Below, piece by piece: positions 35,007-46,087 of a DNA stretch of 64,000 bases; position 1 is the first letter of the stretch, and each line of letters starts with the position of its first letter. The DNA is from Fragilariopsis cylindrus CCMP1102 (Eukaryota; Bacillariophyta; Bacillariophyceae; Bacillariales; Bacillariaceae), in assembly GCA_900095095.1 (NCBI GenBank), contig FMBT01000098.1, positions 1 through 64,000 of the forward strand. The letters run 5' to 3'. The notes under the pieces are model-generated. The model saw only the letters and a list, made by a program, of their open reading frames with translations. It did no database searches and was not told the DNA's origin. Made by a program: the position numbers and the translations under genes.

Positions 35007-35125
35007 AAAATCTAAATTTTTCTAAATAAATCTAAATTTTCTAAATAAATCTAAATTTATATAAATAAATCTAAATTTATATAAATAAATCTAAATTCTA
35101 AATAAATCTAAATAATTAAAAATAA
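35007..35125 (+). repeat. AT-rich tandem repeat (TCTAAATAAATCTAAAT type)
   Basis: About seven irregular copies of a 14-19-bp unit. The same unit, in the same strand orientation, forms an array at 39286-39392. Confidence 0.85.
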
Positions 35126-35599
35126 AAACGGTATAAGTAAATTACTATGCCTTTTTTTTGATATAACACCGTTAAAAAATATAACGTCTATTCAACGCTA
35201 ATATGTTCTCCAACGGTTTTAACTCGCTAAAAAATACATTCCACGGTCCAAGTATTCAAATTATTAGTACAAATTGTACACATTATTATACACAAGTCGA
35301 GTATTTTACACTGATTGCCCTTATACAAAACCACTACGAAATTTTTTTTATTTTTTTTTTCAAAAATGACCCCTGTAGTACTGAAACTCTCGTAGAATCC
35401 TACGCAGAAATACTTTTTAAGGGGTAGCCACGAAAAGAAGAAAAATTCGAACTTGTGATTGGAGTCTGAAATCGAAGATGTAAGATAACACGTGTATTTA
35501 CATGGGGATTGCACTTCACAAAAACGACGCCAAATATTTTTCTAACACAGTACAAGATAGCACTGTTGTTGACGCTGAGTCATATAAGAAAAAAAAAAA
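35126..35599. other. Left internal flank of the transposon
   Basis: AT-rich with T runs near 35340-35360; no gene is supported. It probably contains the transposase promoter. Confidence 0.4.
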
Positions 35600-36523
35600 A
35601 TGAAAATAACAAAGGCTGCTATCAAAGCAATAGAAGAGATTGCCAAAGAGACCCTAGGCTGGCCCAGTAACCGCAAGTGGGATTCTGCAGATAAAGACGA
35701 GCGTTTTAGGTCTTTGTTTGGCGCCCCAAGTGTTGTTATTGCAACTCTGTGGGAGCTAATTCGATCCATGTTGATGATGACGTCGTGAAAAGCATTTGTT
35801 TTGGGGACTTATCTTCTTAAAGGCGTATGCTCCAAACGAGGAAATACACTGTGCTATTGTTGGTTTTCCTACTAGGAAAGAGTTTCGGCAAAAGGCGTGG
35901 CATATAGTAGAAATAATTGCTGATTTAAAAGATGGTTTAATTCGATTAGATAATAGATTTATAAATGCACCAAACAATAAGAACGGAATTCCTTTCTTGA
36001 CACTTGACTGTACCGACTGCAAGATCAACGAACCGTTTCCATTCGAAACCAAATGGCTGTCCCAGAAGTTCAGGGGTCCTGGAATGAAATACGAAGTTGC
36101 AATTGCAATATATTCAAACAATATTTGTTGGTCAAATGGCCCATTTTATGCTGCTGCAAATGAATCTAGAATCTTTAGAGAAGGATTGGGATTGGAATTA
36201 CCTCGTGATGAACCTATCGAGGTTGATGCCGGTCCTGGGGGAGATCTAAGGTTAATGAAACCACTCGCTGGTAGGTCAACTATTGCAAGAAAACAAAAAA
36301 GTAAATATAGAGGAAGACAAGAGACGGTTTTCAGTAGAATGAAACAGTTTAATATACTGGACACTCACTTCCACCATACCTGTACGGATGAAGGCTTGTA
36401 TCTGTTAAAGCATCAGCGTTGTTTTGATTGCATCCTTGTCATTACTCAGTTGAAATTATGGTGGGTGGGGATAAATTTTTTGATGCCGGGAAGATGGATG
36501 AAGTGGAGTATGTGATGCGGTAG
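35600..36523 (+). CDS. PIF/Harbinger-like DDE transposase, frame-broken
   Basis: The catalytic DDE_Tnp_4-type core is plain: TLDCTDCKINEP with the first Asp, KFRGPGMKYEVAIAIYSNNI and WSNGPF between strands, EVDAGPGGD with the second Asp, and RGRQETVFSRMKQFN with the Glu. KHQRCFDCILVITQL follows near the C-terminus, as in plant Harbinger transposases. The N-terminus (from ATG 35600) is a helical domain. The frame changes twice near 35775-35800 and once near 36455; with the last change the protein ends at a TAG at 36521. All three acidic residues are present. The breaks may be assembly errors or real inactivation. Confidence 0.82.
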
Positions 36524-36952
36524 AGGAGAGTAGGGGAGGGGAGGGGTGGTATGGTAGAATGTGCAGACTGTTACGATCATTCCTATATATTTAGTTTCAT
36601 TTACAATTGAGTAGAACATCAGTATTTTTAGCATGTTTTTTATTTTATTTTTATTTTCAAACATACCTGTAGCCTCATCAAAACAGCAATGTGTGACTAA
36701 AGCAAAGAAAATATACTGTCTCACTGAAAAATCATCTCTATTCATACTACTATTTTGTACTAATACTACTACTTAAGATGTTATAGAGGTGCAAAAAATG
36801 TGAAATATAAAATCGATCTAATTTAGAGCTTATATACGATTTCTATTCCATTTTTTTCTATGATTAATATTACAAGTAACTCCCCTAGGGATTTCTTTAT
36901 TAAAACAAGTTACAATATTATCATTCCCAATCCCCATTTCCCTTCCTTTTGT
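36524..36952. other. Convergent middle of the transposon
   Basis: It lies between the transposase stop and the accessory gene stop. It contains a G-rich purine stretch (about 36520-36550) and copy 1 of the 80-bp inverted repeat. No gene is supported. Confidence 0.5.
36653..36732 (+). repeat. 80-bp inverted repeat, copy 1
   Basis: Its reverse complement matches 37629-37708 at 79 of 80 positions (one C/T difference). This copy lies 3' of both convergent genes of the putative transposon. Confidence 0.92.
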
Positions 36953-38935
36953 TTATATATAGTTGTTTATCTCCCTTTCAATCTCATCTAAACCTTCTTG
37001 TAATGCCAACAACGGATCTATACCTGATGATACAATTGTATCATCATTAGAATCGAAACTTGCAACAGAGAAAGAATCAATATCGGATGCAGATTCCACA
37101 TTTCAAACCCCTATAGACAGATAAAAAGCAAGAATGACGTTAGTTCTCAATCAATACCTTCTAGTACAACATTTACTCTGCTTTGTTGTCTTGTCACTGC
37201 TGGTTCTTCTCGTCTCCGTTTTGAATGATCTCTTGTTGTATCCATAGCATCAACATTCACAGTAGAAACAGTAGTAATAGGAGGTGATCGCCTTGCCACT
37301 GCCCTTTCAGCAATAACGGATTCGGCATAGGCCATCATCGGTACTGGTTGACCCGCGAATTGTGACATGACTTGCTCAACAAAATCTCCTTGATCAAGCA
37401 GTTCGCGATCATTCTCCAATAGAAGTGATACCAAATAGAAGAGATTCGATTCTACACCACGAAAGTGCTTCAATTTCTCCTTGGCTGGGGGAATCGTATC
37501 ATAACTGTTGTACAGACGACAGAAACGAGCATATTCAACATCATCATAACCATCTTCCCCTACTTTCACACCATCTGGATCAATTGACTTACCTGTGAAT
37601 GAAGAAGTAATAAAAGTGAGTGGACAAAATTTTTCAGTGAGACAGTATATTTTCTTTGTTTTAGTCACACATTGCTGTTTTGATGAGGCTACAGGTATGT
37701 TTGAAAATGCAAACACACACACACACGAATGCAATTCAACTTACCTGTACCGACGGTAGCATGTTGTGCTGTTTGTTTAGCTTTCAATGGTTTCTTCTTA
37801 GCACTCGGAAGGGGTTTGACATCAACTTGTACACGAACTGAAATAAACTGGCCTGTTACACCCTTGATAGTGAGAGGATACAATTCGACATGACTCTCAT
37901 CTGCAGTCATATCCATGTCAGTACTAAATTTGAAGATACCAGTATCATAGATACGACCAGTTACGACGTCTTTTCGCTTCTCATTATTAGTCATCATAGA
38001 TCCAATCAACTTGTGCTGGAGGTCGTAAAGGGGGACTTTGACGTTGACTGACTTTGCCTCTCCAGCATCATCTACCATAACAGCAACTTGGTCTTTGGTT
38101 TCAAACATAGCTTGATTCTCCGGGTTTTCCCACCATGGTGGACTTGCAATTCGAACTTGGAGTGTACGAGCATTCAACCAAAGCTTATCAATGTCATCAG
38201 CCACTACAAAATTGTGAGTGAGAAATCGATACTTGTAGACCATAATTTCCCTACGATCAGTATATGTGTTGTACTCATAATGACCCCAAACAACTGGCAT
38301 GCTAATTTTACTGATAGATCCAAGATTTGCTTTAGCCAAATCAGTTGTAATATCATCGACAGTCGGCATTGTGGCTTCCTTGGGTTGTTTCTTTTGGGGT
38401 GTTTGGTAGATAAATTCTTCTTCTTCTTCTTCTTCTTCGACTTCTTCACCTTCAATTTCAATTTCAAAAGCTTGTCTGATGGTATCTCGTCCAGCTGGTG
38501 CTTGGTCTGGTGCTGGGGTTCTTTGTTGTTGTAGAGCTGTGTTTTTATCTTCGAGGTCTGGTACTTCTAAGATTGTTTCTCCCTCCGCATGTAAATCTAA
38601 AGCAATCTGGCAAGCTTTCTACAGAAACAAGAACAAGACAATGAGCGAGAGGAACGAAAAGAATCTGTATCATTCAAATAAAACAACAAGGCTATGAAAC
38701 AACAACTTACCTTGGCGCTGTAACCAAAATTTCTGGGTTCTAAATATTGCTTTATGTTACCTGCAATTGCGTAGTCAGTTGTTCCACCTACAACCCCTCC
38801 TGGATTCAATCCTTCCGCGTTATGTGTCCGTTCACCTAAATAGTACAACCAGACTAATCTCTGTATTAAAAGAGACTGTTTGTTATATTCGTCGATAGCC
38901 TTTTGTTTCTTTTTCTTGCTTGCTGTTTGAGCCAT
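36953..38935 (-). CDS. Unrecognised accessory protein of the putative transposon, three or four exons
   Basis: Exons: 38935-38711, 38618-37745, 37592-37158 (or to the stop at 37147), and probably 37110-36953. Introns 1 and 2 show GTAAGT donors and join in frame. The product, about 520-560 residues, starts MAQTASKKKKQKA, has a Trp/Tyr-containing helical block (LIQRLVWLYYLGERTH), a long Glu run, and a central domain rich in beta-type sequence (VVWGHYEYNTYTDRREI, YKYRFLTHNFVVADDIDKLW, ASPPWWENP). An aromatic/acidic C-terminal region follows. Exon 4 codes well (SASDIDSFSVASFDS) but needs a 47-bp intron and a 1-base shift, so that joint is uncertain. No Myb, helicase or nuclease motif is visible. 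Position inside the inverted ends suggests it belongs to the element, though a captured host gene is possible. Confidence 0.65.
37629..37708 (-). repeat. 80-bp inverted repeat, copy 2 (intronic)
   Basis: It lies inside intron 2 of the accessory gene (37744-37593) and is the near-perfect reverse complement of 36653-36732, with an 896-bp spacer. Confidence 0.92.
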
Positions 38936-39285
38936 TGTCAACAAAAAAAGAGTGAGCTTTTCCTTTGAAAGCAATTTTTCTGTACAGTAATAGTGATTCT
39001 AAGCTTTTGTCGTGTTAGCTCGTGTTAAAAAAAAATGACGAAAACTAGTACGTTATACTATAGTTAGTTCTAATGAATTCTAAGCAGGAATGAATTTAAG
39101 TCTCAAGAATGAGTCGACTCCGAACGTTAGACCCGTTATACTCGTACTAAAATTCTATTCGAATCAGTCAAACACACGATGCATCGTGCTTTGTCATTAG
39201 TTTGTCGACCGTTTTATTTAACGTCTTTTTAAAGGGATTAAAAATTTGGAGGGCGCGAAAAACTTTTCAATAGTATGGTTCGATT

Positions 39286-39392
39286 TTTTCTAAATAAATC
39301 TAAATTTTTCTAAATAAATCTAAATTTTCTAAATAAATCTAAATTTTTCTAAATAAATCTAAATAAATCTAAATTTTTCTAAATAAATCTGA
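39286..39392 (+). repeat. AT-rich tandem repeat, second array
   Basis: TTTCTAAATAAATCTAAA units of the same type and orientation as 35007-35125, although the surrounding element ends are inverted. Confidence 0.85.
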
Positions 39393-39419
39393 ATAAAAAT
39401 AAATATTTTGTTTTTGGGT

Positions 39420-39513
39420 TATATATTTCCCCTTTTTTCGGCGAATAAAAATAATCCATGTTCGCGCGGGAACAAACATTTTTCCACGATTAAATATTTC
39501 GACCGGGTCCTCC
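39420..39513 (-). repeat. Right inverted end of the putative transposon
   Basis: Reverse complement of the left-end pattern: CCCCTTTTTTCGGCG, CGCGCGGGAA and CCGGGTCCTCC in order. Confidence 0.6.
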
Positions 39514-39620
39514 AGGTTGGATTGTTTTGTTATTATGTTCCGACGAAGCAAAATTCATCTTCACTGACTTACGCTTACTTACGCGCACTTACTTATTTAT
39601 TTTATTTGTGTTTTATTTCT

Positions 39621-39685
39621 CACTCTCTCTCTCTCTCTCTCTCTCTTTTTTACAATACAATACAATACAATACAATACAATACAA
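39621..39685. repeat. (CT)n followed by (TACAA)n
   Basis: A CT dinucleotide tract followed by seven TACAA pentamers running straight into a CAG splice acceptor at 39686-39689. Confidence 0.9.
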
Positions 39686-39689
39686 CAGC

Positions 39690-40872
39690 TAGGTGAACCT
39701 GGTACTGGTAAATCTGTATTAGGATTACGACTATCTAAATTACTTGCTTCTTCTACCGGTAGTGGATCATCATCATCATCATCATCATTATCCGGCAACA
39801 ACAACAACAACAACAATGGCAGCAAACACACAAACACAATCCCAAATTTTCTTCCAAAGATTGTTAACAAAATTTACCACACCCGAAGAATTATTTGGTC
39901 CATTAAGTTTAAAAGCATTAGAAAATGATATCTATCGAAGAAATGATAATCTTTTCGGAAAAAGAAGGAGTAACCACATCACAGAGCATCGATCTGACAT
40001 TAGAATTTGTTAATGCTACCTGGTAATAGATCCCTATTACAGCCATGACAAAGATGATTGACGATATCATAACGAATCCAAGGTTACTAACAGGTATGAA
40101 TGCAAGCAAATACACACCAGATCGGGAGACTGCTGTCGACGGCATCCCTGTATACATCATATGTGATTCCGAAATGGATGATACAGACATGAGTTCGGTA
40201 GATTACGATAACTCTTCTATCTTTGATTCTGAAAGTGATCATGTTCGTTTGAACTGTCCTGATGACGAAATCGTGGAATCAACTTATAAGGATCTTGAGG
40301 ATAACGATCAAATAATTCCCCCACCTCAATCGTTTTTCGAAGAACCAAAAACGAAACAAGTTATTGCAGATGAGAAAAACGAAAGTAGGATCAAATATCA
40401 CACTGAAGACAATATTACCAGTTCATTTATTCAGAGCACGGATCGTTCTTCCGGTGAAATTCTGCAACACCAGGACGACTACGAAGATATGAAGGAAACA
40501 AAAAATCAGATTTCGACGGAGTCGAACGGCGGTTTACCATTCACAACCGACGACGATGAGGATCTATCCTACACCACCTCGTCGTCGTCAGATTTATGGC
40601 GTTTGATGAAAGAAGGAATCGCACCCACAACAACTGCAGTTACCTGTGGTTCCATACGAGGAAGAAAGATTCGACGGAAGAAACAACCAATGACGATTAA
40701 TTTACATACAAGAGTTGAAAGAATCCAACATCAAGCAATGAAGCCTTTCCGTGTTGCTTCCAAGATGATATTTTGGTCAACAGGACGACTACATAATGCT
40801 GTTCGCCAAGGGCCAGATCCTGGTCTATTTCTTTCCAGTAATCTTCTTCCAGGGGTGTTTGCCGCTAAATAA
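39690..40872 (+). CDS. MoxR-like P-loop fragment joined to an unknown acidic protein
   Basis: The exon after the acceptor at 39689 encodes LGEPGTGKSVLGLRLSKLL, a Walker A region, then Ser/Asn-rich sequence. After a frame change it reads FFQRLLTKFTTPEELFGPLSLKALE, a hallmark of MoxR/RavA AAA+ ATPases. The Walker B block that should follow (LDEIFKANS-like) is absent. A 72-bp intron (39971-40042, GTAACC...TTACAG) would splice in phase to MTKMIDDIITN and an acidic, Ser-rich 275-residue protein ending RQGPDPGLFLSSNLLPGVFAAK. A further 55-codon frame at 40910-41074 (RRWLYARQLQPVG) may be its displaced tail. No 5' exon is visible, since the inverted end of the transposon lies 170 bp upstream. Either a truncated or rearranged gene, or two separate fragments. 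Confidence 0.45.
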
Positions 40873-41074
40873 TAACAATGATACTTTATATTCAATAATA
40901 CCGAACATCATGTCACTAGACAGCTCTGACAGTATGGAAAGCAACGGGGACGGGGACGAAATTAAACAAGATGGAGAGGAAGGGGGTCAAGATGATCGTC
41001 GTTGGCTTTATGCCAGACAACTACAGCCAGTTGGAATTAATCACGACTTCGCATCCCCAAATCGGAATGAATAA

Positions 41075-41433
41075 GATAATAGAATAATCACTGTTTTTTT
41101 ACTTAGTTTCTATATTTGGAGTTTTTCCGCGAGGAAATTTTAGCCGCATGCCTTAAATATAAATCGATTTAACTATCGAAACGCACGACAGACGAATTGC
41201 ATATTTGAAGTAGGTGACGATCAATGTGAAGCCACAAGAGAAAGGGTGCGTGAGTGATATCATATTACAACAGTATTACAACAGTCGAGAACAACCAGGC
41301 TTCCACCATTAATGAAGGTTTTTTAATTTATACTTTCTTTTAGTTTTATGAATTCATCAATATCATGCATCATATCAATAATCGATCGCAATGCTTTTTA
41401 TTTTATTTTTGAACAGGTTTGTCTTGTCTCTCT
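41075..41433. other. Convergent 3' flanks
   Basis: 359 bp between the unknown protein and the SF3B1 stop. No feature is seen. Confidence 0.5.
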
Positions 41434-44400
41434 TCAAATAAAAAGCTCAAGTGTGGTTCGTGCGTATGTGTTCTCCTCTTCGTCTTCAACCATGGGAAAG
41501 CCAGCGACAAGAGCATCGGAATTGTATATATAGAGAATGTTAAAAATTCTCCAATGTACCTCCCTAACCTTTCGAGCAGGATGATAGAGTCCCTGCAATG
41601 TGTATTGCAGAATCACATTCGGACCGAGAGACACCATGAGACCTTGAATAGCATCAAAGACCGCTTGAATGACATGGGGACTTTCCTCAAAAATATTCGG
41701 CCACACGAAGTTAAGCAGATGCAGAAGGGCATCCTCACAGCCATGACCAGCTACTCCTAGAGCCAGATGCTTGACTGCTGCACAACCAGTTTGACGATGC
41801 ACAGGATCCCGATCCATGAGAGCATCCTCTAGAAGTGGTGTGACAGCATAGGCATAATCTTTACCCATTACGCCAATATATTCAAACATGAAGCTTATCG
41901 CCTTCAGAACTCCATTTTGAATGTTAAGTTCCGGAACACGGTATTCGTTCATAAGAGCAGGAAGAACAGTGAAAGGTCCGCATGTCTCTGCCACAATTGC
42001 AATGGCAACGGTCGTACAGACACGCATCTGTCGATCTTGTACTTTCAGGTTGTTCAAGAGGGTGTGTAGAACATCTTGCGGTCCGATAGCTCGAGCGATA
42101 AATCCGAACGTACTTACGGCAGCACGACGAATAGCCTTCTTATGCGCCTTGAGCATTTCTAATAACTCAAAGCAAATTCTCATCCATTCTTTCGCCGAAA
42201 CAAATTCTGCACCACGATCAGCTACCCGTCCAACCAAATCGATACAATTCTCTTGCACTTTTTCATGTCTATTTCTCAAGATAGGAGTTAACCTCGGTAG
42301 TAGATCGCGTATGGGTGGTGTCATTTTAGTCATACCGATCACGTTCACAATTGCACGAAGAGCACCAAGAATTGAACCCAGAACTTCAGGATATTCTTCG
42401 CCTAAATATTCGTAGAGGACAACACCTAAGTGTCCCATTAGCTGATCTTCATCACAAGCCTTCATAACAACGGCAACTCGAGCCACTAGATCTGCAGCTT
42501 GCATTCGAACCGAAGCGGCTTTGTTGTTAAGTCTCCATTTAATTGTTCCTGCAATTTGCTTTAAGTAAGGTTTGCAACGTTCGCCCAGTGCTACAACCAC
42601 GGCGCCGAAGCCATCTAGCATTATCTGGCTCTCTTTACCGAGGCTGCTGGAAGCATCCACCGCTTGTTCTTGGAATGCATACAATATACCGTCAATCAAT
42701 CTCTCTTCTAGCCTATCGTCGATGTCTCCTGCGCCAAGATTTTCTAACACTTTTCGAATCGTTTCCATCACCATGCGACGATAGGGCTCGGAATCATCCT
42801 TCAAATCATCCACGATACGGGTGATGATATCCGAAGATCCTACTTTATTGGCAAGTTCTTCGGTAGTCTCAATAACTTGTTTGTAATTTCTTCGATCGAG
42901 AGCCATCCTTCGAATCCAGAAATTGCGAAAGAATTCAGGCAAAATCTCTTTTCGAATGTATTCTGGTTCTACACCAGCTGTTGCCACGCACTGCTGGATC
43001 ACCTTTAGAACAATTCGTTTCATCTCTTCATCTGGAGAATGAAATTCTCTCAAAAGAATCGGCATCACTAATCGAGTATAATGACTAGCGTAGTTTTCTT
43101 CCATTAGAGGGATAACGTACCCAATAGCTTTTAAAAATGCAGCAAGTGCTTTTCCGTGGTGTTCCAATGCTCCTTTCCACAGCGGACGAATAACAGAATC
43201 AAAACTTTCGATACCATACGGATGTGCGGCTTCAGCAAGTGCAGCACAAGTCAACGCAGTGATGATTCGTACCTTTTGCATATCGTCTGTAAGGCCATGA
43301 CTTACGATTTCCACCAGCTCCCGAAGATAAGGTAATATAGCAACGCCCATTAATAGCGCAATTTGTTGGACGATTTTTATACCAGTATGCCGAGCTTGCC
43401 AAGACTTTCTAGATTGGCACACTGCTTTGAGGAACGGAAGAAGGGCGGGAACTCCAAGTGCACTGGCAACCACAGCTACTGCACGCGAGGTCGTGTTTCG
43501 AACGTATTCATCGGGACTATCTATATCAGGTCGCATTGTCGCGATCATAGTTGCTAATCCCGCAGCCTTAGCCAAATTGCTGATAATCTCTCGACCCTCC
43601 ACACGGGCATAATAGTCTTCATCGATAAGTAATGGTTCGATTACAGCTAGAATTCTATGCACGTACGGGCGGACAAGATCGTCTAGCTTATACAAAACTC
43701 GATCGATTACTTTCACCAATAAATGACGTTCTTGATCCTCCAGAGTTGGACTCATCAACAGAGGTAAGATTTGATTGAAAAGTGGTCCCGCCCCAAAGCT
43801 TCGCGCTCTATCTGTAATTTGTCGCATTGCCGTCTTCCGTTGAGGCGGTGTACCGTTCTTTATCTTCAATAGCAGGGACATTATGCGTCGTTCGTTAGCT
43901 TCCTCTTTCGTAAGCTTTTCATCGTCGGTATCTTCCATCAGCCTACCAAAGTATTGCATATCTTCCGGTTTGATGTACGGTAAGGCACCAGCATCTCCAC
44001 TTTCGGATGATGTAACACCCAGAGGGACACCATACGCCTCACGTATATCTTGAACGGATGCGTCCTGTCTCTGTTCGACCGGAATTTCCATTTGAAAACC
44101 CTGTGGAGTCATCGACATGGGCGTCGGAGTCGCGAGCAATTTGCGTCCTGGTGTACGTAACGGGACATAACTCGAAGGTGGACGCATAATTGTATAACCT
44201 TCGGTGGGGAGAATCGCATCAAGGGCAACATCCGTCCAAGGACGATTACGGGAATCCATTTCCTTCTCTAACGATAATGCTTTGGCAAGACCGGGTGTCT
44301 GTGAGCCCATGCCGGGAAGTACAGGTGCCGGCGTTTCAGCCCATCGGTTTGTTTTCTTTTCAGATGTTATTGCCGGCGTCTCTTGACCTCCCATTCCAGA

Positions 44401-45497
44401 GAATGTTACTGGCGTCTCATCCCATTTGCTTGAAGAATTAACGGCAGGTGTCGCGCTACCAGATGCCACGACGGGGGTAGCGGAAGCGTTTGACGAGACG
44501 ACAGGAGTATCGTCCCATCGTTTCCTTCTACTCCCAGCAACATTGCTTTTGCTCACATCTTCGTCCCATTTTGACACTATATTAGAAGTGACAGAATCAT
44601 TATCCGAAATCATTGCAGAGTCGGTCATTTCCGTGGTACTCGGAGGTCCAACGGATGTATCCCATCGTCGCTTTCGTCGCTTACTACCACTAGTTAAAGT
44701 CGTTCCTTCCTCTGCTAATTGTTGTTGCTGTTGCTGCTTTTCATTATTGTTGTCGTTGTTGTTGGATTTTTCCGTTTGAATTCCTTTCATCCCATTTTCC
44801 TCCAAGTCCTTTTCTTCACGAATTAATTCATCCCGCTCTTTTTCCATATTTGCTTGAATCATCGACTCTTTGAAAGAAAGACCATCCTCTCTAAGTACGC
44901 GATTGGTCCGTCTTTTCTGATAGTCACTTTCACGGTCATTGATACGTGTATTGACTAGGCCTGAACCCCCTTCTGCGTCTTTAAAGGGGTCATCTTCTGC
45001 CTGAATTGGCGACCAGATTAGAATAGAGCAGAGCAGTCACAAAATAAATAAATAAGTAATAAATTCGAATAAAGAAAAAGTGAAAAAGATGAGTGAGTCA
45101 ACAAGATTGAATAAAAGACATCAAGTTTCAAATATTTGACTAGACTATAATCATTTTCGTTTGACAAAGTTTGGACATAACGAACGGAAATAAATTCGAA
45201 ACTAGCACTACTACAACTCACCTCTTTTGCTGCGGACGATGCCTTATTAGAGCTGGCTAACGTACTAGGATGATTACTTTTTCGTCCTTCGTCGATATCT
45301 TCAATTTCTTCTCGTGCTCGTACATTTTCTCCCGCTAAAATCCTTCGTTCTTCTTCTTCTGTAGGAAGCGATGATACATATTCCGCAGAATCACTATCGT
45401 ATGATGTATCTTTTTCTCCAAATGTTAGACCACCGCGCTCATCATCATTATTATCATCATCATTCGTGTTTTTGTTTTCCCCTTTAGTTGGTGCCAT
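41434..45497 (-). CDS. SF3B1: Splicing factor 3B subunit 1 (SF3b155), two exons
   Basis: SF3B1 is the HEAT-repeat core of the U2 snRNP that clamps the branch-point helix. Exon 1 (45497-45222) and exon 2 (45000-41434) are joined across a 221-bp phase-0 intron (GTGAGT...TTCAG), giving about 1280 residues (human 1304). The N-terminal part has the repeated RWDETPV/KWDETPV/RWAETPA phospho-site motifs. The HEAT superhelix is highly conserved ([60 protein letters not shown]). The Lys corresponding to human K700 is present in [10 protein letters not shown]. No frame break occurs in 3.6 kb. The C-terminus ([20 protein letters not shown]) is complete. Confidence 0.98.
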
Positions 45498-46087
45498 TTT
45501 TCTTTCTTTGAAGTATGTGCTCTCTTAAATTTTAGCTCAAGCAATCACGTTTGTTAATACGGTAATTGCATGTACAGATGTGATGGTGTATCTTATAGTT
45601 ACTCGAGTTGCGGTTGCGGTTGTTGTTGTTGTTGTTGTTTTGTGTTCATCATCGTTGATGATTGTTCATTTTGAATTGTTTCGGTATGTCCTCCGTACGT
45701 CGTTTGGGGGATGCGAGATTTTGGAAATGTTTCGATTTTTAATTTTACATCTCATTTTCCGGCTTTGCTTGTTCGGAACGAAGTCGCGGATGTCAAGGAA
45801 GGTATCTTCCTCCGTGTCAAAACTAGTAATTAGCGAAAAACATATGCTGAAATCAGTACAAGTACAATATATTATGGAAGCAAAGACAAGTGTACTACGG
45901 TAGTACTAGTGTGCAACCGAGATAAGAAACACGATACGAAATACAAGCACGGTTGATGGCATTAATGTCAAATATAAAAGGCGATAGACATAAGCTACTT
46001 ACTGTGATAACATAACATAAAAAGTAACGTAACATAAAACAAACCTCTTCGATTCATTCTAAAACGCTAACAAACGAAAATTTCAAG
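45498..46087. promoter_or_regulatory. Divergent intergenic region, SF3B1/small secreted protein
   Basis: 590 bp between divergent starts. A plus-strand open frame at 45580-45903 begins with a GTT-repeat Val run and is not convincing as a gene. Confidence 0.45.

Larger units (their letters stand above)
34893..39513. mobile_element. Probable two-gene PIF/Harbinger-like DNA transposon with diverged inverted ends
   Basis: The two ends share an exact 11-mer, GGAGGACCCGG (34894-34904, and in inverse at 39503-39513). Each is followed inward, in the same order, by a TTTAA/ATCG block, a CGCGCGA block and CGCCGAAA...GGGG. The ends are therefore homologous, inverted and diverged. Between them lie a plus-strand DDE transposase (35600-36523) and a minus-strand unknown gene (38935-36953), arranged convergently. 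No clear target-site duplication is visible, so the outer borders are approximate. The element type is inferred from the transposase; the Myb-like second protein usual for Harbinger is not recognisable here. Confidence 0.6.
38936..39689. other. Right flank of the transposon and upstream of the P-loop gene
   Basis: It contains the accessory gene's upstream region, the AT-rich array (39286-39392), the right inverted end (about 39420-39513), a CT tract (39621-39645) and a TACAA tract (39651-39685). No gene is supported. Confidence 0.5.

Noticed and set aside
36446-36745. Minus-strand open frame over the 80-bp repeat copy 1
   Set aside because: It is formed by the inverted repeat and low-complexity DNA; no domain, and it overlaps the transposase end.
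39242-39252. TTTTCGCGCCC (E2F-like site) on the minus strand upstream of the accessory gene
   Set aside because: A single match to a short consensus inside a repeat-rich flank is not enough to call a site.
42000-44800. Plus-strand open frames opposite SF3B1
   Set aside because: Shadows of the long conserved SF3B1 exon; none shows a domain.
45580-45903. Plus-strand 107-codon open frame with a Val run
   Set aside because: The Val run is a GTT microsatellite; the remainder has no conserved look and sits in a divergent promoter region.
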